Shown: in pieces, positions 54,125-64,000 of the stretch
How the letters are laid out: every line of letters starts with the position of its first letter
Position numbering within the stretch: the stretch's first letter is position 1
Assembly: GCA_030704615.1 (NCBI GenBank)
Contig: CM060731.1
Span: forward strand, 89,260,756 to 89,324,755
Length of the DNA: 64,000 nt
Source of the DNA: Takakia lepidozioides
Lineage: Eukaryota; Streptophyta; Takakiopsida; Takakiales; Takakiaceae
Direction: 5' to 3'
Made by a program: the position numbers and the translations under genes
The notes under the pieces: generated by a model
What the model was told of the DNA's origin: nothing
What the model saw: only the letters and a program-made list of their open reading frames with translations
The model's database searches: none

Positions 54125-54824
54125 ATGTGCCCTGGAGTGTTTGTGAGGAATTGCAGCGTTAGCTTGAACTTTTTCCAGCCCCTGCGCTACTCCTCCTCCA
54201 TCCGGGAGCTGCTGTCATTGAGCGTACTCCGCTACTCTTTTTCAAGGATGCCATGCCGCCAAAATCCAGCCAACTGCCCTTATCATGGCCACGATTATGC
54301 TATGTTCAAACCAGAATCAGGAGACATCATTGTCTGGCTCTCTGTTTTCACAGACGCTGCTGGAATCAAGCAAGAGTCTTTGCGCGCAATGGAGTATCTG
54401 GAGGGCTATTACCGCTTTGAGCGAGGTGAGGGCGAGGGTCAATGCGGTCCGTGGGTCCTGAAATTGTTGACCTCGATATACCAAGCTGGAAAGGGATGCC
54501 GGACAGATCACGCACGGCCTCGCTTTGGCGCTGGAACTGCTGCCAGTGGACCAGGGAGGACGGCACGGGGAAAACTATATACGTGCAGATCACTCCGCTC
54601 TTCCAGTGTATGGAGACATTCGGCTGAGTTGCGAAGACGAATCGCACGGGCACATGAGGCCCACAGTGACCTTGTCAATGTATGATGGTGGTATCATTGA
54701 TGGACATGACATTGTCGTCGGCTCCAGCAAGGGCAGCAGAACGACCGAATTGCAGTTTACCTCGAGGTGCCGCAGCAGTAATGAGCTTGTTTTGAGGGGT
54801 ATCGAAGTTCCGTCGACTTGGTGA
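54125..54824 (+). pseudogene. Element A cargo: P2, frameshifted paralogue of P1
   Basis: Reading through at least two frame changes (near 54470 and 54590), the blocks match P1: SFSRMPCRQNPANCPYHGHDYAMF, SGDIIVWLSVFTD, ESLRAMEYLEGYYRFERGEG, RWNCCQWTREDG, LPVYGDIRLSCEDE, LSMYDGGIIDGHDIVV and NELVLRGIEVPSTW. It begins about 220 bases from the P1 start in divergent orientation. Identity looks about one third to one half by eye. P1 is intact while P2 is broken in the assembly, so either P2 has decayed or sequence errors are present. Confidence 0.6.
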
Positions 54825-55029
54825 AGCCCATGTAGAAGGAGGAAGGGCTTAGTTTTGTCTGCAGTTGGTAAATGTGAGACATCGTGTCCGATCAATAAAC
54901 CCATCGTACCTCACTTCTGTTTACAATTTGATGTCTCATTTCTACAATTTGTCTGTCCGCATGAATATACCAGAGTAACCGGTATGAGAGTCCTGTGTCA
55001 AGAATATACCAGAGCAACGCCATGTCGGA

Positions 55030-55800
55030 CATTGAAATGCGGCACCGAATTTCCATGTCGGACATTGGAATGCGGTGCCGCATTTCAATGCCGACATGGA
55101 AATGTATGAACCGCATTTCAGTGTCGGACAATGGAATGCGGTGCATCATTTCCGTCCAGGTACACGAAATACCAACACGGGTCTATAAATTGGACAGACA
55201 ACGAGGTTGGCATTGCAAATGCGGCGACGCATTTCCAGCTTGGCAATGGAAACTTCTTTTTGGACAAGGGAATGCGGTGCCGCATTTCCGTCCAACACTT
55301 CGAAAAGTGTGACATTTCCGACCAGCGCGATGGAATGCGTTACCACATTTCCGTGAGAGGGTCTGCAAATGGACAAATTGCGATGTCCGTTCTGGAAATG
55401 CGGCGCCGCATTTCCATGTCCGTCATCGACTTTTTTTTTACAATGGAATGCGGTGCCAATTTTTGCTGATGGGCCTGCAGTTCGAACAACGACCATCCCC
55501 AATATGGAAATGCGGACCGCATTTCCAATTCCGCCATCTCGACCTCCTTGTTCGACCTCCTTGTTCGACCTCTGTAAGTGTGGTGGCATCCATGCAATGA
55601 GCGGGAGAGGCCAAAACTGGCGTGTGGACAAAGGAAATTTTGGAAATGCGGCACCGCATTTCCAATCGACCGATTACTTTTTACTATGCCAACATTGAAA
55701 TGGAAAATTTAGTCCCTCCCCTGTTTTGGAAATGCGGTGCCGCATTTCCAAAAGAGGTTTTTAGAGTTGCCAAAATTTTGGAAATGCGGTGCCCCATTTC
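55030..55800. repeat. Array of ~22-bp palindromes, consensus GGAAATGCGGYRCCGCATTTCC
   Basis: About a dozen copies, for example near 55033, 55067, 55131, 55215, 55270, 55332, 55396 (perfect, with GGCGCC centre), 55506, 55642, 55728 and 55779, irregularly spaced by 30-130 bases. Single copies occur elsewhere in A: 53947, 57104, 58366, 62988 and 63086. Arms are GGAAATGCGG / CCGCATTTCC and the centre is variable. They lie between the end of P2 and the 3' end of the methyltransferase-like gene. Confidence 0.88.
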
Positions 55801-55937
55801 TGATTTTGGGAGCGTCGTGGTTTGGGCGATTATGTGGCTGGAATGCACACTGGAGAGGGGTCACGAATGTCGGGGAGAATTTCCTTTATATACTCTGGAA
55901 GAGAATTTACATTTACAGAGACTTCATTAAAATTCTA

Positions 55938-58925
55938 TTAATCTTGAAAATCATCCGAACCCTCATCCTGTTCTAGACTGTCCTGCTCCGCCTCCACCCC
56001 CTCATTGCCTTTCTCATCTCCAGCGGACTGCTCGTTGGCCAGGCTTTCGAAAATCCCATCTTCCCCTTGCGGAACTGTCCATCTCACCTCCGTTGGGTCA
56101 TCTTCCTCCCTGTCTGCGTCGCTCTCATCCGCTGAATCACATATGTACTTTCGTACCCGTCTACCTGTCTGAGCTGCTGCCAACTCTTTCCTTATCCTTC
56201 TGTCCTCCCTAGCCCTCTCCAAAATCTGCTCTACTTTACTGGGATTCTCACTTCTTCTAATCGCTGTATTTGCGAGTTTAGCTGCATAACTAGGAAGGGA
56301 GTAGTCCCTCACCGGGCTCGTCATGAAGTCGGCCCTCGCAAAGAACGGGACATTCTTCCTGGCAGGAAGTGTAGGCCCTACATCTTTCGACCCGGACCCT
56401 GCAATCCTGCACATGACAATCATCAACGAGACTAATGAGAACCACAGTCCGGAAATTCGTTTGACAAAAATGACCCGGAAGGCTTTGCAAACTTACAATG
56501 TTTGCACTCACTCGTATTCCGGGTTCTCCTCCGCATCAATGTCCACTGTGTCTTCCTCGGACTCCGACGAATCCGAGGAGACTTCCGCTCTGTGGGAGCC
56601 TTAACATTCCGTTGCAGCCCTTCCAGATGGGATCCCCACACGGATGAATCTCCTCGTAGGCAAAGAGGTGTCGGTCGGAAAACCGCCTAGCCCACATTGA
56701 GGCACCTGTTACAATGCCATCCACACATTACAACATGGCGCTTCAGATGTTGCGAACTACATCCTAACGAGAATTTGCAGAACAGCATAGATCAAGATTC
56801 TGCATACCTGTCCCACAGATGAGGTCCAGCACTGTGCCCTCCACGTCTGTGCATGTCTCCATAATTGTCTGAATGAAGGCAGGGCTCCGAGTCCTTGAGT
56901 ACCGCAGGGGTTCCGTTGAAGTGAGGCTATGAGGGAGAAGTTCCTTGGGAACGTTGTTGAACAGAACGTCGTAATCGAGGGGGTCGCAGTTTGGGTCAAC
57001 CTTTCCTCCCTCCTTCCGGAAAGCAAAGGTGGAGTTCTCCTTCACAAAGCAGTATGCATCGAACTGCTTCGTCTGCATACACAAGGGGGAACGATTAGAA
57101 ACCGAATGCGGCACCGCATTTGAAAACACCCAAGCAAACGAATGGACGAGTGCCAGTGTCGTAATCACCTTCTTCCCTTCCGACCGAAGGCCCAGTGTGT
57201 TGATGCACGTCCACTTCTTTTTCAGAATCGGGACGGCGCTCTTGCGGGTCCACTTCGCAATTCCTGTCTAAGTGTTTTTTCCTCTGCTCGCTAGGACAAC
57301 CACACAGCCTCTGTCGTCCAACACCATGCGGGCAAGCCCGAATCCTTTCTTCCAAAAGTCCTCCGAGTACCTGTTCCAAGATGGCAAAGCTTGCAGTCCT
57401 TCCACAGGCTCTCCGTCCGGAATATCCAAGATGATCATATTGCAAGACCACTCGGTGGCATTTCCGCCCCTCCTACAATCCTTGTCTGCACACACCCTCT
57501 CAAAGAACGAGACCATATTCTGAAATCCTGGGGTGTCGGAAGGCTCTTCGGCAGTCGCCTTCTTCAGTGCTCTGCCCTTCAGACCCTCCATGGTCTTCAT
57601 GTATGCCAACTTGGCTGCCCGTCCATCCAAAGCCGCCAAGAAACTCTCATTTACACACTGGACTACTGTTTCGGGAGCCACTTTTGGCCTCTTCATTTCC
57701 ACCGGCTCGAAAGGGTGCCCCCCTGGGGGGGTTGAAGAGTGCCTTCTTTGCCGAGCCAGTTCTCGTGCCTCTCGTAACAACGGTGGGCACAGGGGAGGCA
57801 GCCTGCGTTTGGGGGGGTGGGCTGGTTGCAAAGTCTCCATCGGAGTCCTCTTCCTCACCCTCTTCCTGAACATGCTGTTTCTGCTTCTTCGTTTTGGCGG
57901 GTGTCACAACAGCTGCTCCTTGCTGGCAAGTCCTCTTCTTCGACCCCTTCTGTTGGGCCTGCACAGCTGCATCCACCGTCTTTTGTGCCATCTCAGCTGT
58001 CTTTCTGGATTCTTCCAGAGCAGTAGATTCCTTTGCCGACTTTGGCCCAGCAGGGACACGTCTTTCCTTTCTCTTCTCTTCTGCCAAGGCGTGCAGATCT
58101 TTCTCAGACTCGTCAACAATACCGCCAGACATATCCAAGTACCAGGGGCATCCAACGAGATGCGCGGGATGCCATTGTTTCTGCATCTTGGGTGTGTAGA
58201 CACAGCTTGGGCCCGCCACGGTCCAAGCCATGAAGAACGGGGGCTCTTGAGCCAGGGCCCCTGTCTGAAGGAGCACGTATTTCATATACCTGCAAGGCAG
58301 TCAGCATGCGTGAGCATAAGATTGGACGAACCTACTCGCAGAGTGCCACCAAAAACATAAAATGCGAATGCGGTGCCGCATTTCCGACAAACCTCGTAAC
58401 CAGGCTTCGCATACAAGGGCAGCTGTGCTTCACCTGTAAACAATTCGCATTGCAGCTTTCCCCGCTCCCTCCTGATGTGTAAACTCCACGCTCCTTCTTG
58501 CTGTCTGTAGCTCTCTGGCGAAAAGGTTGTCCTTGTACGCACATCTGAAACGTGTCACGTAGTCTTCCAATGTCTGTGTTCCATCCCATTTGACGTACAA
58601 GCCGAACGAATTTGTGTGCATTACGACTTGCTCCTTTGCATTCGACATTACCTGCGATTCCCAAATGCATTGTCACGTAGCAGTTCAGGGAATTCATTTC
58701 AGAAAAGCAAATCTGGGGAAGTACCTTGAATTACCTGGAACCACCAAGTCATGCGGTTGAGCCACACATCCACTGCAGGGTCGGAAACTTCGAGTGGAAA
58801 AGACCACATTGTCCTTATGCTCTCGGATGCATTCCAGATCGACAGCCCACCGTGTCTGCCATTTCCGATCCAATGTCAGGAGCTGGAAGAGAGTGGCTAT
58901 TGCTAGGAAGGAACTTCAGTGCATT
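55938..58925 (-). pseudogene. Permuted SAM-dependent methyltransferase-like gene of element A
   Basis: Multi-exon gene on the minus strand, running out of the N gap. Exons in order: VDVWLNRMTWWFQ (58740); FGLYVKWDGTQTLEDYVTRF (58570); YMKYVLLQTG...CPWYLDMSG (58290 to 58130) with a Lys/Glu linker; SFLAALDGRAAKLAYMKTMEGL (57600); the core NMIILDIPDGEP (57412-57432), GFGLARMVLDDRGCVVVLAS; then DAYCFVKENSTFAF, DYDVLFNNVPKELL, RTRSPAFIQTIMETC and EGTVLDLICGTG (motif I, 56806-56832); HLFAYEEIHPCGDP (56670); and an acidic tail KYICDSADESDADREEDD ending at 55938. A DxPx strand before a C-terminal SAM motif is the beta-class (permuted) amino-methyltransferase order. An in-frame stop at about 57284 and phase problems suggest decay. 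Same gene as in element B. Confidence 0.6.
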
Positions 58926-58927
58926 GA

Positions 58928-59427
58928 NNNNNNNNNNNNNNNNNNNNNNNNNNNNNNNNNNNNNNNNNNNNNNNNNNNNNNNNNNNNNNNNNNNNNNNNN
59001 NNNNNNNNNNNNNNNNNNNNNNNNNNNNNNNNNNNNNNNNNNNNNNNNNNNNNNNNNNNNNNNNNNNNNNNNNNNNNNNNNNNNNNNNNNNNNNNNNNNN
59101 NNNNNNNNNNNNNNNNNNNNNNNNNNNNNNNNNNNNNNNNNNNNNNNNNNNNNNNNNNNNNNNNNNNNNNNNNNNNNNNNNNNNNNNNNNNNNNNNNNNN
59201 NNNNNNNNNNNNNNNNNNNNNNNNNNNNNNNNNNNNNNNNNNNNNNNNNNNNNNNNNNNNNNNNNNNNNNNNNNNNNNNNNNNNNNNNNNNNNNNNNNNN
59301 NNNNNNNNNNNNNNNNNNNNNNNNNNNNNNNNNNNNNNNNNNNNNNNNNNNNNNNNNNNNNNNNNNNNNNNNNNNNNNNNNNNNNNNNNNNNNNNNNNNN
59401 NNNNNNNNNNNNNNNNNNNNNNNNNNN
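58928..59427. other. Assembly gap of exactly 500 N
   Basis: All bases are N. The round length means the true size is unknown. It covers the divergent spacer between the methyltransferase-like and transposase genes of A, the place where element B has its palindromes. Confidence 0.99.
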
Positions 59428-59531
59428 TGACTGAAACTTACCTTTGTTCCAAATTCAAGCTCAAACCGGGCACAGTTTATTTGGAAGAAGAAAGGAAGGA
59501 TGTTCCTGGATAGGTTGACGAGACCATTGTC

Positions 59532-62500
59532 GTGCTAGGTAGCGATGGAGGTTGCGGAATCGAATGGCACGTACCCCCATCAGACACCATCCTGTACCGA
59601 GCTGTGGGAATGCCCATTCCCTTTCCGAATCAGTCGCTGCCCACACCATCCACAAAGGAGTCCGGAAACCGACAGGCGGCCACTGCCAACAGAGAGGTAT
59701 GCAACGATAATCATTCCCGACCTGGACCGTCAAGACCCTCCATAGCTTCTCGTGTGGACGTATTCGACATTTCCGATGAGGAAGATGATTGCATTGAGGT
59801 ACCCATGTCCTCCACACGGTCGTTCAAATCCGGCATGGACGTCTCTGTAGGTGCTACGCATGTGCCCTCGAGCATAACTCCAACCCGGTCCATTGTGCAG
59901 CTCCTACGACAACATCACCTCGATGGTTCTCGCTCCGAGCTGGCTGCTCTCGACTATGCCAAATTCCAGTCAGAAAGGTAACGTTTTTGCCTCCCGAAGT
60001 CGATGGCAATGTCATCTTCGAGTTTCCACCTGTTTCTTCGTCAAACAAAGCCTCCGGGATGTTAACAGACATGGATCGAAAGCATGACGGACACCCCTGG
60101 TGTGTGACGAAGACCAGTAGCACGAAAATTGCTGATGGTGTTCGTGTACGATATGTCCTCTGTGCGGGGAAGCTGAGGTGCCTCAATCCCACCTGCTTCC
60201 ACTTTCTCTCCAAAGGAGGGCGGAGAAACGAGACGGATTGGACTGGCACAACGCATCATCCATTCATTGTCTCTAGCCAAGCTCCTGCGGGTTCTTTCAA
60301 GTGTGCACATTGCAAAGAACCACCGACGTGCATGTCCATGTGCAGAGCCAAGCAATATTACGTAATCCATTTGCTCCCGGACTTGACTAGAGCTTGCATA
60401 CACGTTGGGGTCCACTGCCACCCCTTGACGAGAGGCAACATGCGTGAGGCTGTGCAGGAAGCACACGACATCATAAAAGAGGAGGTGAAATTGAGCCCCG
60501 GAGCCAGACCAAAGCAGATTCAGCTGAAGGCAGCCCACAAGATTGCTCTTGGCAAAATCATGTCTGAAGATGGTTCCGACCGAGAGCCCTGACCGAAGAC
60601 GAGATGCGTGACCTCTTGGAGTCCGTCTCGCACGTTTGTAGTCCGAATGTGCGGAATCACATCGTATCTTGCAAGCAGGAGTTCGGCAGGGGGTCGGACA
60701 TGTACTCAATCCCGGAGGTGAAACGAATGACTGGATATGACTACATCCAAGGTAGCAGGTTTCCAGGGCAAGGCAGCGAATCCGATCGTTGTTACATTTT
60801 CAAAATGTCAACGTGTGGGCCTGGGAGTGGAGTCGACTTGGTCACTCGCATGACAACTGGAAACTTGTCGAATGCTTGGGTGATGTTTGATCACATCAAG
60901 AGAATTACAAACCATCAGTGGGTGACTATGGGTGCGCATGTTTATGACTATCACTCCAAGAGGCTCATGACGATTGCAATCTGCGAGATGAAAGGGGAGG
61001 ACACACAGTCCGAGATGCATCTGTGGGAGGCATAAACGAGCAGATGGCAAGGGCGGGATTGCCAGAGCCCAATTTCAGGGGATTCATGGCAGACAACGCT
61101 CAGGCCAACTGGGCAGCGATGCGGCGTGTGTACGGTGAGGACCCCAATGTTCCAATGGAGGGGGAAAGAGAGATCCTGTGGATTCCATTGGATGCAGAGT
61201 CTATCCCACTACACTACCAAATTTGTTGCTAGCTCATTCCAGGCTGAACACCGTGTCCTTTGCACGGCGTGGAAGGATGCACCCACATTTGATGACGCGG
61301 AGGTTAAGTTTGCTATCATCGAGGCTTGGTGGAACACGTCAGGTGCAGTGGAGACAACCAATCTGGGAGCATTGCACAGCTGGTTGGGGTGGTGGCATTT
61401 TCGGTATCGACAGTTTCGGACAGTACATGCGGGAGGTAGGCTGCTGTCATTTTCGTTCATTTGTCTTTCTGTTGCGGACATTTCGATTGGTCCCTCACCA
61501 TTGTTTGTGTCCTTCTAGGAGCGGTGCTTGGATTCCGACACGGACATGCCGAACACGAATATGGCAGAATCGGTCCACTCCTCCTGGCGAGCGTCTTCTG
61601 CCGCACATCTGGTGGACGTAGTGACGGCCACAACGGAGGACATCGACAGAGCAATCATGCAGCAAGCCACGTACTACAAGTTCCTGAGCGGCAAACAATG
61701 GGGCTTTGGGCCGGACAGGGAGGAATTGTTGGTACGAACAGCTTCGCGGTCCAAGAATCCACTGAAATGGGCGACAACATTGCGAGAGAAGATCAAAGGG
61801 ACGCCTCTGCACCGCAGAGGTGAACACATAGAGGGGGACGTCCGGACTCGCCCTGTGAGGCGGAGGATTGAAGAGGAACCCGGGTGCGAAGAGGATTCCT
61901 GGAGATCCGACAGGAACATTCGGACAGCACCTCGAGGTCCCGTCATGTTGCCGCACAATGTGTCTTCCAGCAGTGGAAGCCCAAGAAATTCCAGATCGCC
62001 GTCGCCTTCAACCGGGGATTTCGTGCGAGAAATTCCCACCGCTCCCTTGCCCCAGATTCCGCCCGCTGTTATGCAGTATGGCCAAGCCATTGTGGAGACG
62101 ACTGTGTCTGCATCACAGTGGAGAATTGCTCGCACAAAGCCGTCGTTTCGAGGAAGGTGTTCCGCAATTCGTGTGGATACACGGCAACGTTGTTTAGAGA
62201 TGATAAGGAGGAATCCAGATGGGGCTGTCCCTGCTCCTACTTTTACAGGAAGATTTGTCCATGCAAAGTTTGCGGAGGCGACAACCACCCAGTTCTGGTT
62301 CTGCAGGCACGACATTATGACTTGCGTGTATGGAAAGCCCAAGTACGGCATACAAACAATGCCAGAGGCTCCCCCGGTGTGGCCGGTGGAACCAGGCTGC
62401 GATCTGAGTCAGGTTGAGGCCGACGTCCTTACCGCCGCAGGATTTTGGATGGTGCAGCGCACTGACGTCCCCAGACAACCATTTCCGCTTCCACAGCCTC

Positions 62501-62860
62501 CACCACCGACCCCTGTGAGAGCAAGAACAATGGGACACGACAGCTCTAAGCATCCTACACACCGTTGGGGGAAACCGAAGAGGCGGCGACCTCCCTCAAA
62601 AGTGAACGAGACAAGGATGGGGAATGCACTTCGGATGAACTGTACAATCCAGAGCTCGACAGAAGTGCCCCCACCAGGATTCAGGCGTGTGTATCAGATG
62701 GCCACGGCAGGCTCAGCTGTTCGCAATGAGGTGTACACCATCACCATTTCAGAATTACCCACCTGCAATTGCACCGACTTCCAGATCATGGCGAACAAGG
62801 GGGCATCATACTGCCCTTGCAAGCATTTGTACTACGTGTACCTAAAGAGACCAGTAACCT
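59532..62860 (+). pseudogene. MULE-like transposase of element A (zinc finger, DDE, SWIM)
   Basis: Catalyses excision and insertion of the element. After an acidic N-terminus (DVFDISDEEDDCIEV) comes a WRKY/GCM-like zinc region (CAGKLRCLNPTCFHF, C-x2-C, ending H-x-GVHCHP, 60150-60430), then AAHKIALGKIMSEDGSD, NHIVSCKQEFGRGSD, FDHIKRI, TIAICEMKGEDTQ, GFMADNAQANW (DDE core), SCGFHWMQSLSHYT (C-x2-H), and LGWWHFRYRQF. An intron (GTAGGC near 61435 to TTCTAG at 61518) leads to the C-terminal exon with SVHSSWRASSAAHLVD, a disordered Ser/Pro part, FWFCRHDIMTCVYGKPKYG and a SWIM finger CNC...PCKHLYYVYLKR (62764-62840). Frame changes near 60591, 61030, 61165 and 61405 break the first exon. Confidence 0.85.
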
Positions 62861-63419
62861 GTTTTGCTCGAACTAAGATATTACTATATCGTTCACTTGT
62901 TTCCATGTGCATGTATTTTTGTATGTTGGAGGGTTCATGTTTTTCTGCTTTCCGAAAACTTGCTTTCCTCATTCGACCTCCGACAAGGAAATGCGGCGCC
63001 GCATTTCCAAGTATCGTCGTAGGTACTGGTAGAGGCGGCCTTCGCCAACACGAAACCGCTCCGAAATTTCGCACGTGCAAACCCTAATGCGGCACCTTAT
63101 TTCCCAGTTCAGTTGCAAACCTTTCCCGCCGAATACCCGAAGAAGACAGAATTGTGAAGTACTGCAGAATACTCTATACAGGCCAGTATGCGACGTCCTT
63201 TTGCAGTGGTATACTGGATTTCCCGTTGCACGGTCACTTATTTCCATGAGCGGATCTAAAAAACCATGAGCGGACTTGTTACTGACGACATATCTTCGCC
63301 GAATTACATGATCTGGAACGTCCAAAAACGGCAAGGTCAAATAAAAAACTATTATTTTAATACTTGTTTAATCTGCCGCATTTCCAAATTTGGAGGAGTC
63401 CGCTCATGAAATCCGCGTA

Positions 63420-63504
63420 TCTTAGACTTCGGCTCACCGCTCATGCGGCTCATGCGGCTCATGGCTCATGGCTCATGGTTTCTGCTCATGAAATAGTAAA
63501 CCTC
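63420..63504 (-). repeat. Right terminal inverted repeat of A with CATGAGC tandem
   Basis: On the minus strand GAGGTTTACTATTTCATGAGC then CATGAGCC/CATGAGCCG units. Partner of 52661-52720 and of the element C terminus at 37893. Confidence 0.88.
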
Positions 63505-63513
63505 AGAAGGGAC
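63505..63513 (+). repeat. Right target-site duplication of element A
   Basis: AGAAGGGAC, identical to 52652-52660. Confidence 0.92.
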
Positions 63514-64000
63514 TGCTTGTGGATCCTAGAAAGACAAAGGCCATTAAAGCCTCACCACCACCAAATAACGTTAAGGGTCTAGGGAGATTTCTTGGACAAA
63601 CCAGCTACTACAGAAGGTTTGTCAGACGGTATGCACAGATGGCAGCACCATTGAGCAAGCTTTTGAAGAAGGATGAAGTGTTTGCATGGACAGCTGAATG
63701 TCAACAGGCTTTCGAGGAACTTACATTGTCAGTGATAACTACACTTGTACTGATTAACCCTCACTGGCATGTGGTATTTCATGTACACTGTGATACCTCA
63801 GGAGAAGCATTGGGGGCTGTGAATTAGCCCAAAACGTCACATGAAACATAGATTCACCTGTGTACTATGCTAGCAGATTATTGAACAGTGCTGAAAGGAA
63901 CTATAGCACTACTGAAAGAGAAGCTTTGGCAATGATTTATGTAGTTAAGAAGTTCAGGCATTACCTATTGGGAAGGAAGTTTATGTTTTATGTGGATCAT
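63505..64000 (+). pseudogene. Second Ty3/gypsy element, RT-RNase H continuation right of element A
   Basis: Continues the RT split at 52660: LLVDPRKTKAIKASPPP, LGRFLGQTSYYRRFVRRYAQMAAPLSKLL, FAWTAECQQAFEELT and VHCDTSGEALGAV of the RNase H start; a stop follows (63826) and then [38 protein letters not shown] and a YVDH string in further frames. The element runs off the right edge. Confidence 0.88.

Larger units (their letters stand above)
52661..63504 (+). mobile_element. MULE-like DNA transposon 'A' with cargo genes (10.8 kb)
   Basis: Termini GGGGGCTGCTATTTCATGAGC (left) and GAGGTTTACTATTTCATGAGC (right, inverted) share 13 consecutive terminal-proximal bases, CTATTTCATGAGC, and are followed at both ends by CATGAGC-type tandem units. 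The 9-bp duplication AGAAGGGAC flanks it. It lies inside a gypsy RT gene. Contents: two unrecognised paralogous genes head to head (53129-53905 minus; 54125-54824 plus), a palindrome array (55030-55800), a methyltransferase-like gene (55938-58925 minus), a 500-N gap, and a zinc-finger/DDE/SWIM transposase gene (59532-62860 plus). The transposase has several frameshifts. Length, 9-bp duplication and DDE-SWIM order fit Mutator-like elements. Confidence 0.9.

Noticed and set aside
55030-55800. CRISPR-like array because of repeated palindromes
   Set aside because: Spacing is irregular, repeats are degenerate full palindromes, and the context is a eukaryotic transposon with introns; no cas-type genes.
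58726-59513. Long open frames running through 58.9-59.4 kb
   Set aside because: They exist only because 500 N are translated as unknown residues.
1-64000. tRNA, rRNA or small nucleolar RNA genes
   Set aside because: Reading both strands I found no convincing cloverleaf with A/B boxes or rRNA-like conserved segments; a covariance-model search would be decisive.

Overview
The window is nuclear DNA of a streptophyte (a seed-free land plant or a charophyte-grade alga). The evidence is two spliced plant genes, a phytocyanin with an arabinogalactan-like tail and a GPI-type C-terminus and an oleosin with an intact proline knot, set in a very repeat-rich genome. I cannot fix the species. One run of exactly 500 N (58928-59427) marks a scaffold gap.

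Layout. 1-4.9 kb: 5'-truncated non-LTR retrotransposon on the minus strand (reverse transcriptase, chromodomain, an extra domain, RNase H, CCHC knuckle). 5-19.9 kb: host island with phytocyanin (9247-10575), a small predicted membrane protein (12798-13349), oleosin (15929-16749) and an unrecognised multi-exon gene (18341-19946). 19.9-26.2 kb: MULE-like DNA transposon 'B', inserted near the 3' end of that gene with an 11-bp target duplication. 26.8-35.5 kb (+) and 41.4-52.3 kb (-): two inverted copies of one Ty3/gypsy-type element that carries a DNA cytosine-5 methyltransferase between protease and reverse transcriptase and a PHD finger after the integrase. 35.7-37.4 kb: degraded coiled-coil/gag-like relic. 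37.9-41.4 kb: truncated MULE-like element 'C'. 52.3-52.66 and 63.5-64 kb: a second Ty3/gypsy element, split by the 10.8-kb MULE-like element 'A' (52661-63504), which has inverted termini and a 9-bp target duplication.

The main theme is that three unrelated transposon classes here carry chromatin or methylation modules. The gypsy element has a C5-methyltransferase with all catalytic motifs intact plus a PHD finger. The MULE-like elements carry, divergent from a WRKY/GCM-like + DDE + SWIM transposase, a gene that reads as a circularly permuted SAM-dependent methyltransferase (motif IV-like before motif I). The LINE has a chromodomain followed by a region that may be related to PCIF1-type methyltransferases. 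The MULE elements also contain arrays of roughly 22-bp palindromes and, in A, a head-to-head pair of unrecognised paralogues. Most transposon ORFs are broken, so the biology described is that of the families, not necessarily of these copies.
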